A DNA stretch of 64,000 bases from positions 620,001 to 684,000 of the forward strand of contig CM066288.1 of NCBI GenBank assembly GCA_033816765.1, read 5' to 3'. The translations under genes were made by a program, and so were the position numbers. Source of the DNA: Nothopassalora personata (taxonomy: Eukaryota; Ascomycota; Dothideomycetes; Mycosphaerellales; Mycosphaerellaceae). Positions within the stretch are counted from its first letter, which is position 1. Each line of letters starts with the position of its first letter. Below the pieces are notes generated by a model, which was not told the origin of the DNA, searched no databases, and saw nothing but the letters and a program-made list of their open reading frames with translations. This document shows, one piece after another, positions 34,082 through 42,807 of this stretch.

Positions 34082-35326
34082 TCATGTCGGCTCATCCTTC
34101 ATCTGCTGATCGTGATTGTTGAGCTCATCTTTGCCGCCGTCGCTCCCACTGCTGTGTGACGTCGAGCTGCTTCCGGCTTCAACAACGAAGCCGTCTGTTC
34201 TGTCGACAAGCGAAACGTAGTATTCCTCCAGAATCTCAGGCTTGGGCACAATCCTCCAGTCCACTCTCTGGAGAAGCTCCAGCTCGAGTGTCGCGAGTTC
34301 TGACACTGGGATACCACCGATTCGAGCGTACGTAGGGTTGGTCCAGAAACTATCGCTGAGGCCTTTCGCTGCAACCGTGGCGGCGGTGATGAGGAATCGA
34401 TGTACCGTCAAGCTGTTAACGGTGAACGCCGGGTACTCGTGGCAGAGTCGATCGATGTAATAGACCATGCTGAGAAGAATTGGCGGTGGCAGTGTGGCAT
34501 GCTGTATGAGGCGCTGCAGGTAGTCAGACACGCTGATGCCCGGCGGCGCGCGTGAGTGGAACCTGGTGAGACGTCCATCGCGCAAGGGTATCTGGTCGTT
34601 GATGCGGATCAGTTCCATAAGCATGTGCGAGATGAGGACGCCCAGGTCCTTGGGGTTGCAGGTCTCGTATTGGGACGGCATCACCTTGAGGGTGCCTTCG
34701 GGCCTGGCTTTCTTGGGTGCAGTAGAGTGTCCATGTGTGGAGCGGGCCTCTTGCGGCTCGGAGCTGGACGAAGCTTTTCGTGCTGCGATTGTGCCTGTTA
34801 CAGCTGGGTCAGGATCTGATCGAAGTCGCGGCTCGGCAGGAGCTGGTGGTCGAGCCGCAGAGCGGTGGGTGTTGGTCCCACTCATTGGCTCGGGAGAGCT
34901 GTCGTCGCCAGAAGCCCGCGCGTGGGTTTCCTTTCGCTTGCGCACGCTGCTGGGACTCCTGCCCGGAGGCCGTCCCTTCCCGGCGGCGATGGCCACGTTG
35001 TGACCAGCGGTGGGAGGAAAGCCGTCCGGGCTGTACTGCGTGCTCGCATCCACGTACCCCGCGAAACTGCCTGCTACCGGCCCGCTCTCGACGCAATGCG
35101 GCTTCGGCTGCTGTGGACCCGACGCTGTGCTTGTGGTCGGCGCATTGAATGCGCGGCGCGGTGAGCTCTTGGGGTTGCTGCTGCTAGAGGGAAACCTCGG
35201 TGACGCGCGCGAGGCGGCGGGGCTCCGCTGGGGAGGCGCGAACGAGGGTCGTGATGGGGCAACGTGGTAGGAAGATCGTGGAGAGTTGGCGGGCGAGGAG
35301 GATGAGCTTATGGTGGTAGAAGACAT
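34082..35326 (-). CDS. PHO80-like cyclin (Pho85-type CDK partner)
   Basis: 414 residues from the first in-frame ATG (35,326), single exon. The first 240 residues are low-complexity and Ser/Pro-rich. The cyclin box (about residues 230-380) contains MLMELIRINDQIPL, FHSRAPPGISVSDYLQRL, LLSMVYYIDRLC, LTVHRFLITAATVAAKGLSD and LELELLQRVDWRI, the order of the PHO80 cyclin family (PREG/PHO80/Pcl7-like). Family role: bind and direct a Pho85-like kinase, for example to restrain the phosphate-starvation regulator; which member this is cannot be decided. The tail is Ser/acidic. Divergent from the SRPBCC gene across 519 bp rich in short repeats. Confidence 0.88.
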   Translation of the reverse strand: MSSTTISSSSSPANSPRSSYHVAPSRPSFAPPQRSPAASRASPRFPSSSSNPKSSPRRAFNAPTTSTASGPQQPKPHCVESGPVAGSFAGYVDASTQYSPDGFPPTAGHNVAIAAGKGRPPGRSPSSVRKRKETHARASGDDSSPEPMSGTNTHRSAARPPAPAEPRLRSDPDPAVTGTIAARKASSSSEPQEARSTHGHSTAPKKARPEGTLKVMPSQYETCNPKDLGVLISHMLMELIRINDQIPLRDGRLTRFHSRAPPGISVSDYLQRLIQHATLPPPILLSMVYYIDRLCHEYPAFTVNSLTVHRFLITAATVAAKGLSDSFWTNPTYARIGGIPVSELATLELELLQRVDWRIVPKPEILEEYYVSLVDRTDGFVVEAGSSSTSHSSGSDGGKDELNNHDQQMKDEPT

Positions 35327-35845
35327 GAGGCAGATCGCCGGCGACCCTGGTAGAAGGCGTGGCCGGTGTAGGCTGAACACAGGAATAGTGCGCTGCTGGC
35401 TTGGATAGCGGAGTCGTTCAGCATTGTATCAGGACGGCGGGATCGCTGATTGGCTCAAATCAACGCAGTCAGGCCGGGACTGCGAATCAATCAATCAATT
35501 AGTCAATCAATCGATCAATCAATTGTGAATCAATCAGGCGAGCGATTCGAGCGACAGTGGGTTGGTTGGTGCGACGCTGAAAAGCGCGAGAGAAAGCTTT
35601 ACTGTGGCATGTGGCATTGTGGCATGTGGCATGTGGCATGTCGAGGTGACGAGCGGAGTCGGCTCAAGAAGAACGCACACCCAACCAAATTTTTACGTGG
35701 CCGCTCATGAACAAGCTGCCCATCAATATTTGATGCGGGAAATGCGAAATGCCATCAATGTGTGCCCCTCTATAGCTTGCAAGTTGACACAACCATCTCC
35801 CTCACTCCTTCATCGACGACCGCAGAGATCCATCTAACCACAATC
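35327..35845. promoter_or_regulatory. Divergent promoter with simple repeats
   Basis: Shared upstream region of the cyclin and SRPBCC genes. It holds an imperfect (ATCA)n tract at about 35,485-35,537 and a (GTGGCAT)n-like tract at about 35,603-35,641. No specific factor site is claimed. Confidence 0.5.
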
Positions 35846-36656
35846 ATGTCTCAGGCCATTCCCACCAGCACCTCCGTCACTGAGTCGGCCGTCATCAAGG
35901 CTCCTCTCTCCCACGTGTGGCACCGTAAGTCAATTCCGACAGCATAGCAGGTTAGCGTGCCAGCACCATCTCACAACCAAGCACTTCGTTGAAGAGGCAG
36001 TCTCGCTGCGTCGTAGCGTAGACACGGTCCTGACCTGAGAAAGCGAGAGACTTGTCCTGCTCCACTGCTCTCATCGCCTTCGCACGACAAACGCTGACTT
36101 GGTTCCCTGGGCAGACATCAAGCTCCAGCACTTTGCCAACTTCTGGTCGGCCATCACCAAGAGCGAGTTCGTCAAGGGAGCCAGCGAGGAGACCGACATC
36201 GTCAAGTGGACCTTCAAGGATGGTACCGTGCTGGAGGTCAAGCAGGAAGAGCACAGCGTCAGTTACAACACACATGGCATTGCAGTGCATCGAAGCTGAT
36301 CAATGATTAGTCCATCAACCACTTCATCACCTACTCCGTCATCACCGCCGAGCCAAAGCTCGACTACAGCAGCGTCCTGAGCACCATCAAGTGCTACCCA
36401 GTCACAAGCGGCGATAGCGAGGGTTCTACCTTCGTCGAGTGGACTGGCAACTTCTCCAGCGATGCTGGCGCCGGTACGTGGAAGATGGTTCTGACTTCAG
36501 TTAGATTGGTCGCTGCTGTGCTGCCGATCGTCCCGCGTGGCTCGTAAGACCGTGGACGAATGGATACTGACACTTTTCATAGACATCATCCAAGACGCCA
36601 AGTACAAGCGTCGTGAGGCGCTCGCCGACCTCGCCAAGGCGGCATCCAAGAAGTAA
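35846..36656 (+). CDS. SRPBCC (Bet v1/START-like) lipid- or ligand-binding fold protein
   Basis: Four exons: 35846-35924, 36115-36257, 36311-36473 and 36583-36656, 152 residues; every junction keeps frame. The N-terminus ESAVIKAPLSHVWH is the typical start of polyketide-cyclase/SRPBCC proteins. The core continues FANFWSAITKSEFVKG, KWTFKDGTVLEVKQEEHS, then a strand-rich half with FVEWTGNFSSDA and a C-terminal helix DAKYKRREALADLAKA. Such folds make a hydrophobic pocket; the substrate is unknown and no enzyme activity can be assigned. The second donor is GTCAGT, weaker than the others. Confidence 0.82.
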
Positions 36657-37011
36657 GAGCATGATCAGAGAGGCACGCGATGACCGACACATTTGAGAAT
36701 GATTCGGGAGGGCTTTAGTAGCATGGAGCAGCACAGACTCCGCGAAGGAGCACGATTGTATGATACCCAAAAGCAATGAGACATGTGATCGACATGAGCA
36801 GCCGCGAGATAGCCCAGCTGAACTATTGTGGCTAGAGAACACTCGCCCTGCACTGTACCAACGTGCCCTATTCCTTCGCTTCCAGCCTTGGCATCGGTCA
36901 GACTCCAGCTCCATCTCAGCCGCTCTCGGTGGAGATCAGTATAAAGCCGTGACTCCTACAGATTCAAGCAATCACAAACACTCTGCCTGACCCTGGTACC
37001 AGCTCTTGACC
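36657..37011. other. Intergenic before the oxidoreductase pseudogene
   Basis: 355 bp. It contains the 3' region of the SRPBCC gene and the former promoter of the decayed oxidoreductase. No other feature recognised. Confidence 0.5.
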
Positions 37012-38121
37012 GTGAAAGCGGCCATAGTGGAGACCAAAGGCGGCTTGGCAGTCGCCGTCCACGACCGACCCAGACCACAACTCCAACTAGATGGCTACCT
37101 CCTAATCCGTAAAAAGGCAGTAGCCCCTTAACCCAGCCGACGTGCGATCGTCGACTATGCGATTAGGGATGGAGGATGTTTGCCCGGCTGCGACTACGCC
37201 GGCATCGTCGAAGAAACTGAACCTGGAGTCCTGAGGGATTTCAAATTTGGCGACTGAGTCTGTGGCACTTCCAGAGCTGGAGACCCATTCGAGAACGAAG
37301 CTGTCATGTTTGCGGAAGTTATTTGTGTCAAGGCGGATGTGGCTGTAAAGGTCCCGAACGAGAGGATTTTCAAGGAGGCGTGTACGACGGTTGTGAGTAT
37401 TCTTGCCACGGGGAGGGGTCTGGTGAGTACATCACATAATGTTGACAATGGATAGTGTGAACTGACCAGGGCGTGAATAGTATCAGAAGTTTGGACTGCC
37501 TTGGCCTGGTGACAGGACAGACAAGCCGGACCCTGGCATGATCCTCATCTACGGCGGCAGCTCCTCCATGGGCACGATCCTAATCCGAATTCCGATTCGT
37601 CAAAATGTCCGGCGACGAAGTCATCACCACTTGTTCACCAGCGAACTTCAGCCATGTCAAATCCTATGGAGCGGATCACGCTTTCGACTACGATGACTCC
37701 TCCTCTCCCCAAAAGATCAAGGACCTCACTGATATATGCCTGGAACTCTTCGTCGACCGCATCTCTCCACGAGAAGCGGCTGCTTTACTGCGCGAGAGTT
37801 GAGCACGGGCGCTAAATTTTCGCACATCCTACCGGCAAAGTGTCCTAGAGGTGATGTGGAGAGCTCCAGCACGCTAGCCTACTCATTCTTGGGCGAGGAT
37901 TGGGAGCGCCTTTGTGGTTGACAATTCTCCAAGTAAGGATGATCTCGAGCAGTCGATGGGTCTCGCACAGTTGGCGAACAAGTTCTTGAACGACGGGAAG
38001 ATCAGACCGCACCCCGTCGAGAATAGAGAGGGAGGGTGGCCTGAACGCCGTGTTGCAGAGGGACTGCAAGATCTTCGGGAGAAAGAAATTCAGCGGCAAG
38101 AAGATTGTCTTCAGCTTGTGA
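37012..38121 (+). pseudogene. Decayed MDR-superfamily zinc-binding dehydrogenase/enoyl reductase
   Basis: Plus-strand frames reassemble an MDR oxidoreductase. The start position reads GTG where ATG is expected. The GroES-like region includes GCLPGCDYAGIVEE and FENEAVMFAEVICVKADVAVKVP. The cofactor region starts GMILIYGGSSSMGT, followed after a frame change by VITTCSPANFSHVKSYGADHAFDYDD. The end reads LANKFLNDGKIRPHPVE. Damage: TAA at 37,129-37,131, TGA at 37,255-37,257, small indels near 37,300, a frameshift near 37,590, and further shifts near 37,730-37,900. A former intron (GTGAGT to AG, about 37,421-37,480) is still visible. The homologues I recall are trans-acting enoyl reductases or quinone-reductase-like proteins, often linked to secondary metabolism. 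The stops are not all RIP-type, so this is ordinary decay. Confidence 0.85.
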
Positions 38122-38929
38122 AAAAAAAACCACCCCCTCTCGACCCTCCACTCGGCTCTTGCCACCACATTGACCTCTATATATACATCTCAAATGTGTG
38201 CTGACTCATCGACATCCAACACAAGCCAATCACATGTAAATGGGGGTGGTTACACGTCTCTGTGGATGGGACTCCACAGCCTCGTCCCCGCAATTCCAAC
38301 GAACAGTGATAACGGCTAGTGCATTCAAACCGGTCGCTTCGGTGATTATGAGTTTGCACGAACACACCATCAATTGTTCAGAATCAATGCCTTGCCTGCG
38401 CTGTGTGAGGCTTGTGGAGGATGTTAGCGAATGGGTCTTCTTCCCCTTATAGGGGGGGGGGGTTGTTCATTAAGGTACCCTCCCGTTTGGGGGGCTTACT
38501 TTTTTGTCGATCTTAGATATGTGATATGAAGGTGAAGAGTTTGAATTAGGTCTATTGTAGGTAGTATGACAGAGGTATAGATGATGCATCTTTTTGTCAC
38601 GGCAAGGGCTCAGTTCTTGGCGCTCACATGCATGCACCCACTTGGCGATATCTGCCGCACTACGCTTTGTCTCGATGCTCAGCCGCCAGTATGAAACTTG
38701 GCGGCTTGTAATCTCCGGACTTGTCGCTGTGCTATCACCAAAGACTGTCCTCACCAGATGTGTGGAGCTACCCAAGCATACCGCAATGCTCTATACCCTT
38801 GTATGAACTACCACAATCCTCGCTAAGTATCTACGCTCTGTCGTGCCCGAGCAACAGGAGTTGCTTTCATCTTAGTCGAAGCGTTCGACGACGCGTCACC
38901 AGCCCCTGCTTCACAGGCAGCGAAGTGTT
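38122..38929. other. Intergenic, no gene seen
   Basis: 808 bp with only short unconvincing frames. A G-homopolymer run lies at about 38,453-38,462. Nothing else supported. Confidence 0.5.
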
Positions 38930-39361
38930 TTAACCATAGCCATTACCGCCCCGCTCGCTTGGATCAACAAAGTAAGCACACTTTCCTCTCGCACTACCAG
39001 CAGGCATCACCTCTCTCAGCTCTATCGAAGGCAACCCATCGACCTTGTACCCAAACGGATCAGCTCTCTCCTGCTTTGTCCCCGGAGGCTTAACCTTCCA
39101 TAAGTCCGGCCAGTTGTCGGCGTCGATTGGAACACTGCACACTCTTACTTCTCCTTTGAGCTTGCCTTTTTGGTGGACGACGTGCTTGTCCCACTCTGGC
39201 CATAACAATTTCCGCTGACACAAGTCGCAGATCGTGTAGTCGCGGCCTGGTCTGAGCGTATCGGGAAGCAAGTTGTGGGTGCGGCGCATGTGATCGCGAA
39301 GTGCGCCACTTGTAGCGAACGTTTTATTCCCGCAATTGTATCGACAACGGACTTTGAACAT
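38930..39361 (-). CDS. Small C2H2-type zinc-finger protein, function unknown
   Basis: 143 residues, single exon from the ATG at 39,361. The first finger-like unit is C6-x3-C10-x13-H24-x4-H29, with the classic linker-end sequence GALRDHMRRTH. A second unit is C45-x2-C48-x11-H60-x2-H63. The C-terminal half has no recognised domain. C2H2 fingers usually bind DNA or RNA; with irregular spacing and no activation region, a regulatory role is only inferred. It could be a remnant of a longer gene, since it starts directly with the finger. Confidence 0.6.
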   Translation of the reverse strand: MFKVRCRYNCGNKTFATSGALRDHMRRTHNLLPDTLRPGRDYTICDLCQRKLLWPEWDKHVVHQKGKLKGEVRVCSVPIDADNWPDLWKVKPPGTKQERADPFGYKVDGLPSIELREVMPAGSARGKCAYFVDPSERGGNGYG

Positions 39362-40070
39362 GGCAAGGGCGGTTTGGTGGGAGACTCCATTCCCTCAGAG
39401 TCAGCGGTAGAAGTAGACAGTGGGTCTGGCAGGAATCGCCATGGTGAAGTCCGTCATTTGCGAGAATGCAGGGAATTCCATCGCAAAACGGTATGAGCCC
39501 TTTCTCGTGGTGAAGGAGTGACGGAGCTCAAAGCAATCTTCATGAGTTCGAGGGATGTTGACGAAGTGAACACAGCCACATAGTGTTCCGCGTTATCCTC
39601 TACAGTGACGCTGCAGCTCCAACCTGCGTGTCCACCACAGCCTTACAAGGACAGCAGTCGTCATCGCAAGAAAGCGCTTGGCTATTAGTCTCAAGCGACC
39701 GCGAGCAGGGTCCGCTGCATCGAAGTGACGGCGATGCTTGTGGAATGTAGAGCGGCGGCGCTAGGTCTTGTTGCAAAAAAGCATAATCCATCACTCGTGA
39801 CGACTGCATTGTGCAGTTTCAACTCGTTCGTGGGAGTCGGTGCGGATCTTGAATATCAGAAGGCTTCCGTCGACATTGTGCGGTATTTTGCTGCCATCAT
39901 GGCAGAATAAACACTGATTATCCCTCGAGGCAAGTAGCGCATTGCTGAGGACAATTTGTCATTCGTATCATGGCTGGTCGAGTGTTTAATTTTCACTCCC
40001 ACGTGCCAGATATTGCTTGCCTTAGGCTCGCCCGGCATTCCGACTCGGTGAAGGCCGCATACTATTTGCG
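39362..40070. other. Intergenic, zinc-finger gene to PUS7
   Basis: 709 bp, upstream of the zinc-finger gene and downstream of PUS7, both on the minus strand. No supported feature found. Confidence 0.5.
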
Positions 40071-42688
40071 CTACCTGTTGACCGCCGAGAAAATCGGCGT
40101 GTACCCTGTGGCACCACCCTTGGTCAGCTCCCTCAACGCCATGGTAGCATACTGGCTACTTCCCAAGTGCAGCTTGAGCACCACGGCGATCTTATCAGGC
40201 TCAGCGACAGCAGCATCCCCAGCCTCCTCCGGCTTCGTCGCCTGCACACCACTACCCTCCAGCTTCTCGAGATCTGTCTCGACCATCTGCTCGTTGTCGC
40301 CGCGGTACGCTTTGACATCGACCACACTGACACCATTGCCCAGTGGACGGGACATGATTTTCCGGTAGCCGCCTGATAGTGAGATGTCTTTCCAGCCACG
40401 GCGCATGTTGTGAGGGTCGATACCGCCGCCCTCCTCAGATGCCATGAATGTGTCGTAGAATTTGCCGATGTCATTGCTGGGGTAGATGACATCGTAGCCC
40501 GGGAGTGGGAGTACGAGGTCCAAGACAGTGAAGCGTCCGCTTTCAGCTTCGTCCTTGGAAAGTGGTCGAGCCCGAACGTAAGGATCATCAATCTCAGTGG
40601 TTGCGGATTCGGTGTAGCCGCCGGCGGAGGCTGATGGATGTATGATCGGCTCGCCATTCTCGTCGACTTCTTGCTTGGTCGCCGAGGTCGCTGCCGGCGG
40701 ACCTTCTGTCTTCTCCTTCTCGCCCACTACCACGAGATCGCCTTCTACGACATTGCTGCCAAAAAGCTCCCAGCGCTTGCCGACCACGGTGTTCCAGACG
40801 AAGCTCTGGTAGGCGTGGACGTACATGAGCCTCATGTTCCTCTGGATCTGCATAAGTGCGCCCTGGAAATCGTTCTCATTTGGCCTTGCGTTGGCGCCTC
40901 GATCGCGCTTGCCAAGATGTGTTATCATGCCTCGTTCGGCCGCGAAGCGCATAGGGAGTAGTCGCAGCGCTGATCCAGAGTTACCATTCTTCCTGAACTG
41001 ATGGATGGCTGTGGCTCGATCTACATCTTCCTGAGGCACATTCTTCTTGGTCGCGCCTTCGCCATGTCCTTCCGTGTCTTGGTTCTCTTGCAGTAGCGAT
41101 TCGTCGTAGGCTAGAATCGCGTCCACAGCGCCTTTGAGATCGCCCTTCAGCATCCTCATGCCTGCTACATGGGTTCCGGTCTTGTAAGAGCCAAACCGTT
41201 GGAGTCCATAGTAGTTCAGGTAGCCGTTCTTGGCCAAGCTGTCTGCTGCAGTCTGTGCCACGAGTCGTGCATGTTCCAGTCGTCGGGACATGTCCCAGCT
41301 AGAGTCTTCACCATCGAAGTGGGCATCTCGAAGTGTAAGCAGGAACTCGTTTCCACTCAGCATGCCAAGCTCCAGGCCTTCTGGCCGGTATTCCCATGGT
41401 CCACCCAGACGCCATGAGCGACCTCTCGCCATCTTGTTCAGCTGTTCGATACGCTGACGAAGGACCCTGTGGATGGCAACCCGCTGCACGGTGACAGCCC
41501 TTCGGTCCTTGGTCCCTGCGAAGCTGAAATGCTTGATATGCATCTTGAGCTGAGCGCCAATGAAGTTCAGCACTTCCATTGTATCTTTGTTCTCCTTGTA
41601 CAGAGTGAAATGAAGGTACTCGCCACCTAGCTCGGCCCAGTTCTGCCTACCTCGCTGTCGATCAGATTTCTGCAGAGCGCGATTGTCATTCTTCGTGTTT
41701 GGCGCAGGAGCAGCTTTGGCGGGTGCAGCTCTGATTGAGATGATGTTTGGCGGACCCGACTGCTGGTCCTGGCTCTGGATGGTCGTAGTCTCAAGCCTAG
41801 ACTTGAAGACCCGGCGAACGCAGATATGTGCCTCTGTCCGCTTCGACTTTTCAAGAAGTGGCTTAGACTTGATTGAAGCATGATCTCTGGGCTTGCGATC
41901 TGGGTATGCTACCACATCTGCATATAGCTGAACTATCCCGTCCACTGTCTTGTCGTCAAAGATGCCCTTGAGTACTGCGAGATCCTCAGCAGATATGCTT
42001 GCGACAGCCTCTTCTCTCGCAGCCTTTGCAGCAGCACCATCATTCACCACAGGTCTTGACTCTGCGGCAGCTTCTCCATTTGTAGCCTCTTGGCCGCCAG
42101 CAGCAGCTTGCGCTTCCTTCACTCCGTGGAGAGCTGGCGTCTCGGCTGAGGCATGGTGCTCCGAGCGCTGCTTCTTGTTGCTATCCTCTCCTCCTCCTCT
42201 CCTCCTCCTCCTCCTCCTCCTCCTCCTCCTCCTCCTCCTCCTCCTCCTCCTCCTCCTCCTCCTCCTCCTCCTCCTCCTCCTCCTCCTCCTCCTCCTCCTC
42301 CTCCTCCTCCTCCTCCTCCTCCTCCTCCTCCTCCTCCTCCTCCTCCTCCTCCTCCTCCTCCTCCTCCTCCTCCTCCATTCTCGCGCTTCCTCTTGCGATC
42401 GCCTCCAGGAGCGACTTCGGTCAGGTGCAGAACTTCGCCATCGGGAAGAATCTCGTTGACCAGAAAGTCAGTATAGCGCTGCTTGACGATACACCGAAAG
42501 CCAGGCACATCGGGCTGCACGTAGACAGATATGCCCACCGCGCGTTCCTGTGATTCCTGTGCTCGAACGGCGTCAATGGTTGCCATGTGTCGTGTGGCCT
42601 CTGAGCTATGCAGTGAAGAACTGATCCCGCGGGCGACTGTGATGTGATGCCTATGCCTGTGATGCTGCGTGGGTGACGCTGATCTCAT
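40071..42688 (-). CDS. PUS7: PUS7/TruD-family tRNA/snRNA pseudouridine synthase, with triplet repeat and frame break
   Basis: The N-terminal part (ATG at 42,586, or an earlier ATG at 42,688) reads GISVYVQPDVPGFRCIVKQR and FLVNEILPDGEVLHL, the TruD start. The remainder (42,122 to 40,071) holds HFSFAGTKDRRAVTVQ, with the catalytic Asp in the TKD motif, NYYGLQRFGSY, and the C-terminal FYDTFMASEEGG region. Family role: isomerises U to pseudouridine in tRNA, U2 snRNA and mRNA. Between the two parts is a GGA/AGG triplet tract (plus strand 42,201-42,376 pure CCT). The N-terminal part enters it in the Gly frame, but the catalytic part leaves it in another frame (Arg side), so no single frame spans it. 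No intron signal explains this. Homologues should have only a short linker here. Either an assembly/sequencing indel in the repeat or a real frameshift. Confidence 0.85.
42201..42376. repeat. Pure (CCT)n/(AGG)n microsatellite, about 58 copies, inside PUS7
   Basis: 176 uninterrupted bases of CCT triplets, followed on its low-coordinate side by two interrupted blocks. Read on the gene strand it would encode Gly, Arg or Glu runs depending on frame. Confidence 0.97.
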
Positions 42689-42807
42689 CAAAGTGCCTTC
42701 GAATTTTGATGGGGCTCGGCAAAATCCCGCCCGTTGCTTAGTATTGATTGTACTTTAGTACGTACGCGGGGGGATCGATCCAGCAACAATGCCGACATGA
42801 CCAAAAT
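42587..42807. promoter_or_regulatory. Divergent promoter of PUS7 and the ARM-repeat gene
   Basis: About 220 bp separate the likely PUS7 start (42,586) from the ARM gene start (42,808). This short shared region probably drives both. No specific factor site recognised. Confidence 0.45.

Noticed and set aside
35470..35645. (ATCA)n and GTGGCAT repeats as possible telomeric or mobile element traces.
   Set aside because: Short, imperfect simple repeats in a promoter; no flanking duplications and not telomeric units.
39600..40040. Short frames between the zinc-finger gene and PUS7.
   Set aside because: Overlapping frames on both strands, no shared motif and no introns that join them.
42153..42476. 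Poly-Pro, poly-Leu and poly-Glu frames across the CCT repeat.
   Set aside because: They are alternative-frame readings of one microsatellite; only the PUS7 strand has recognisable flanking protein.
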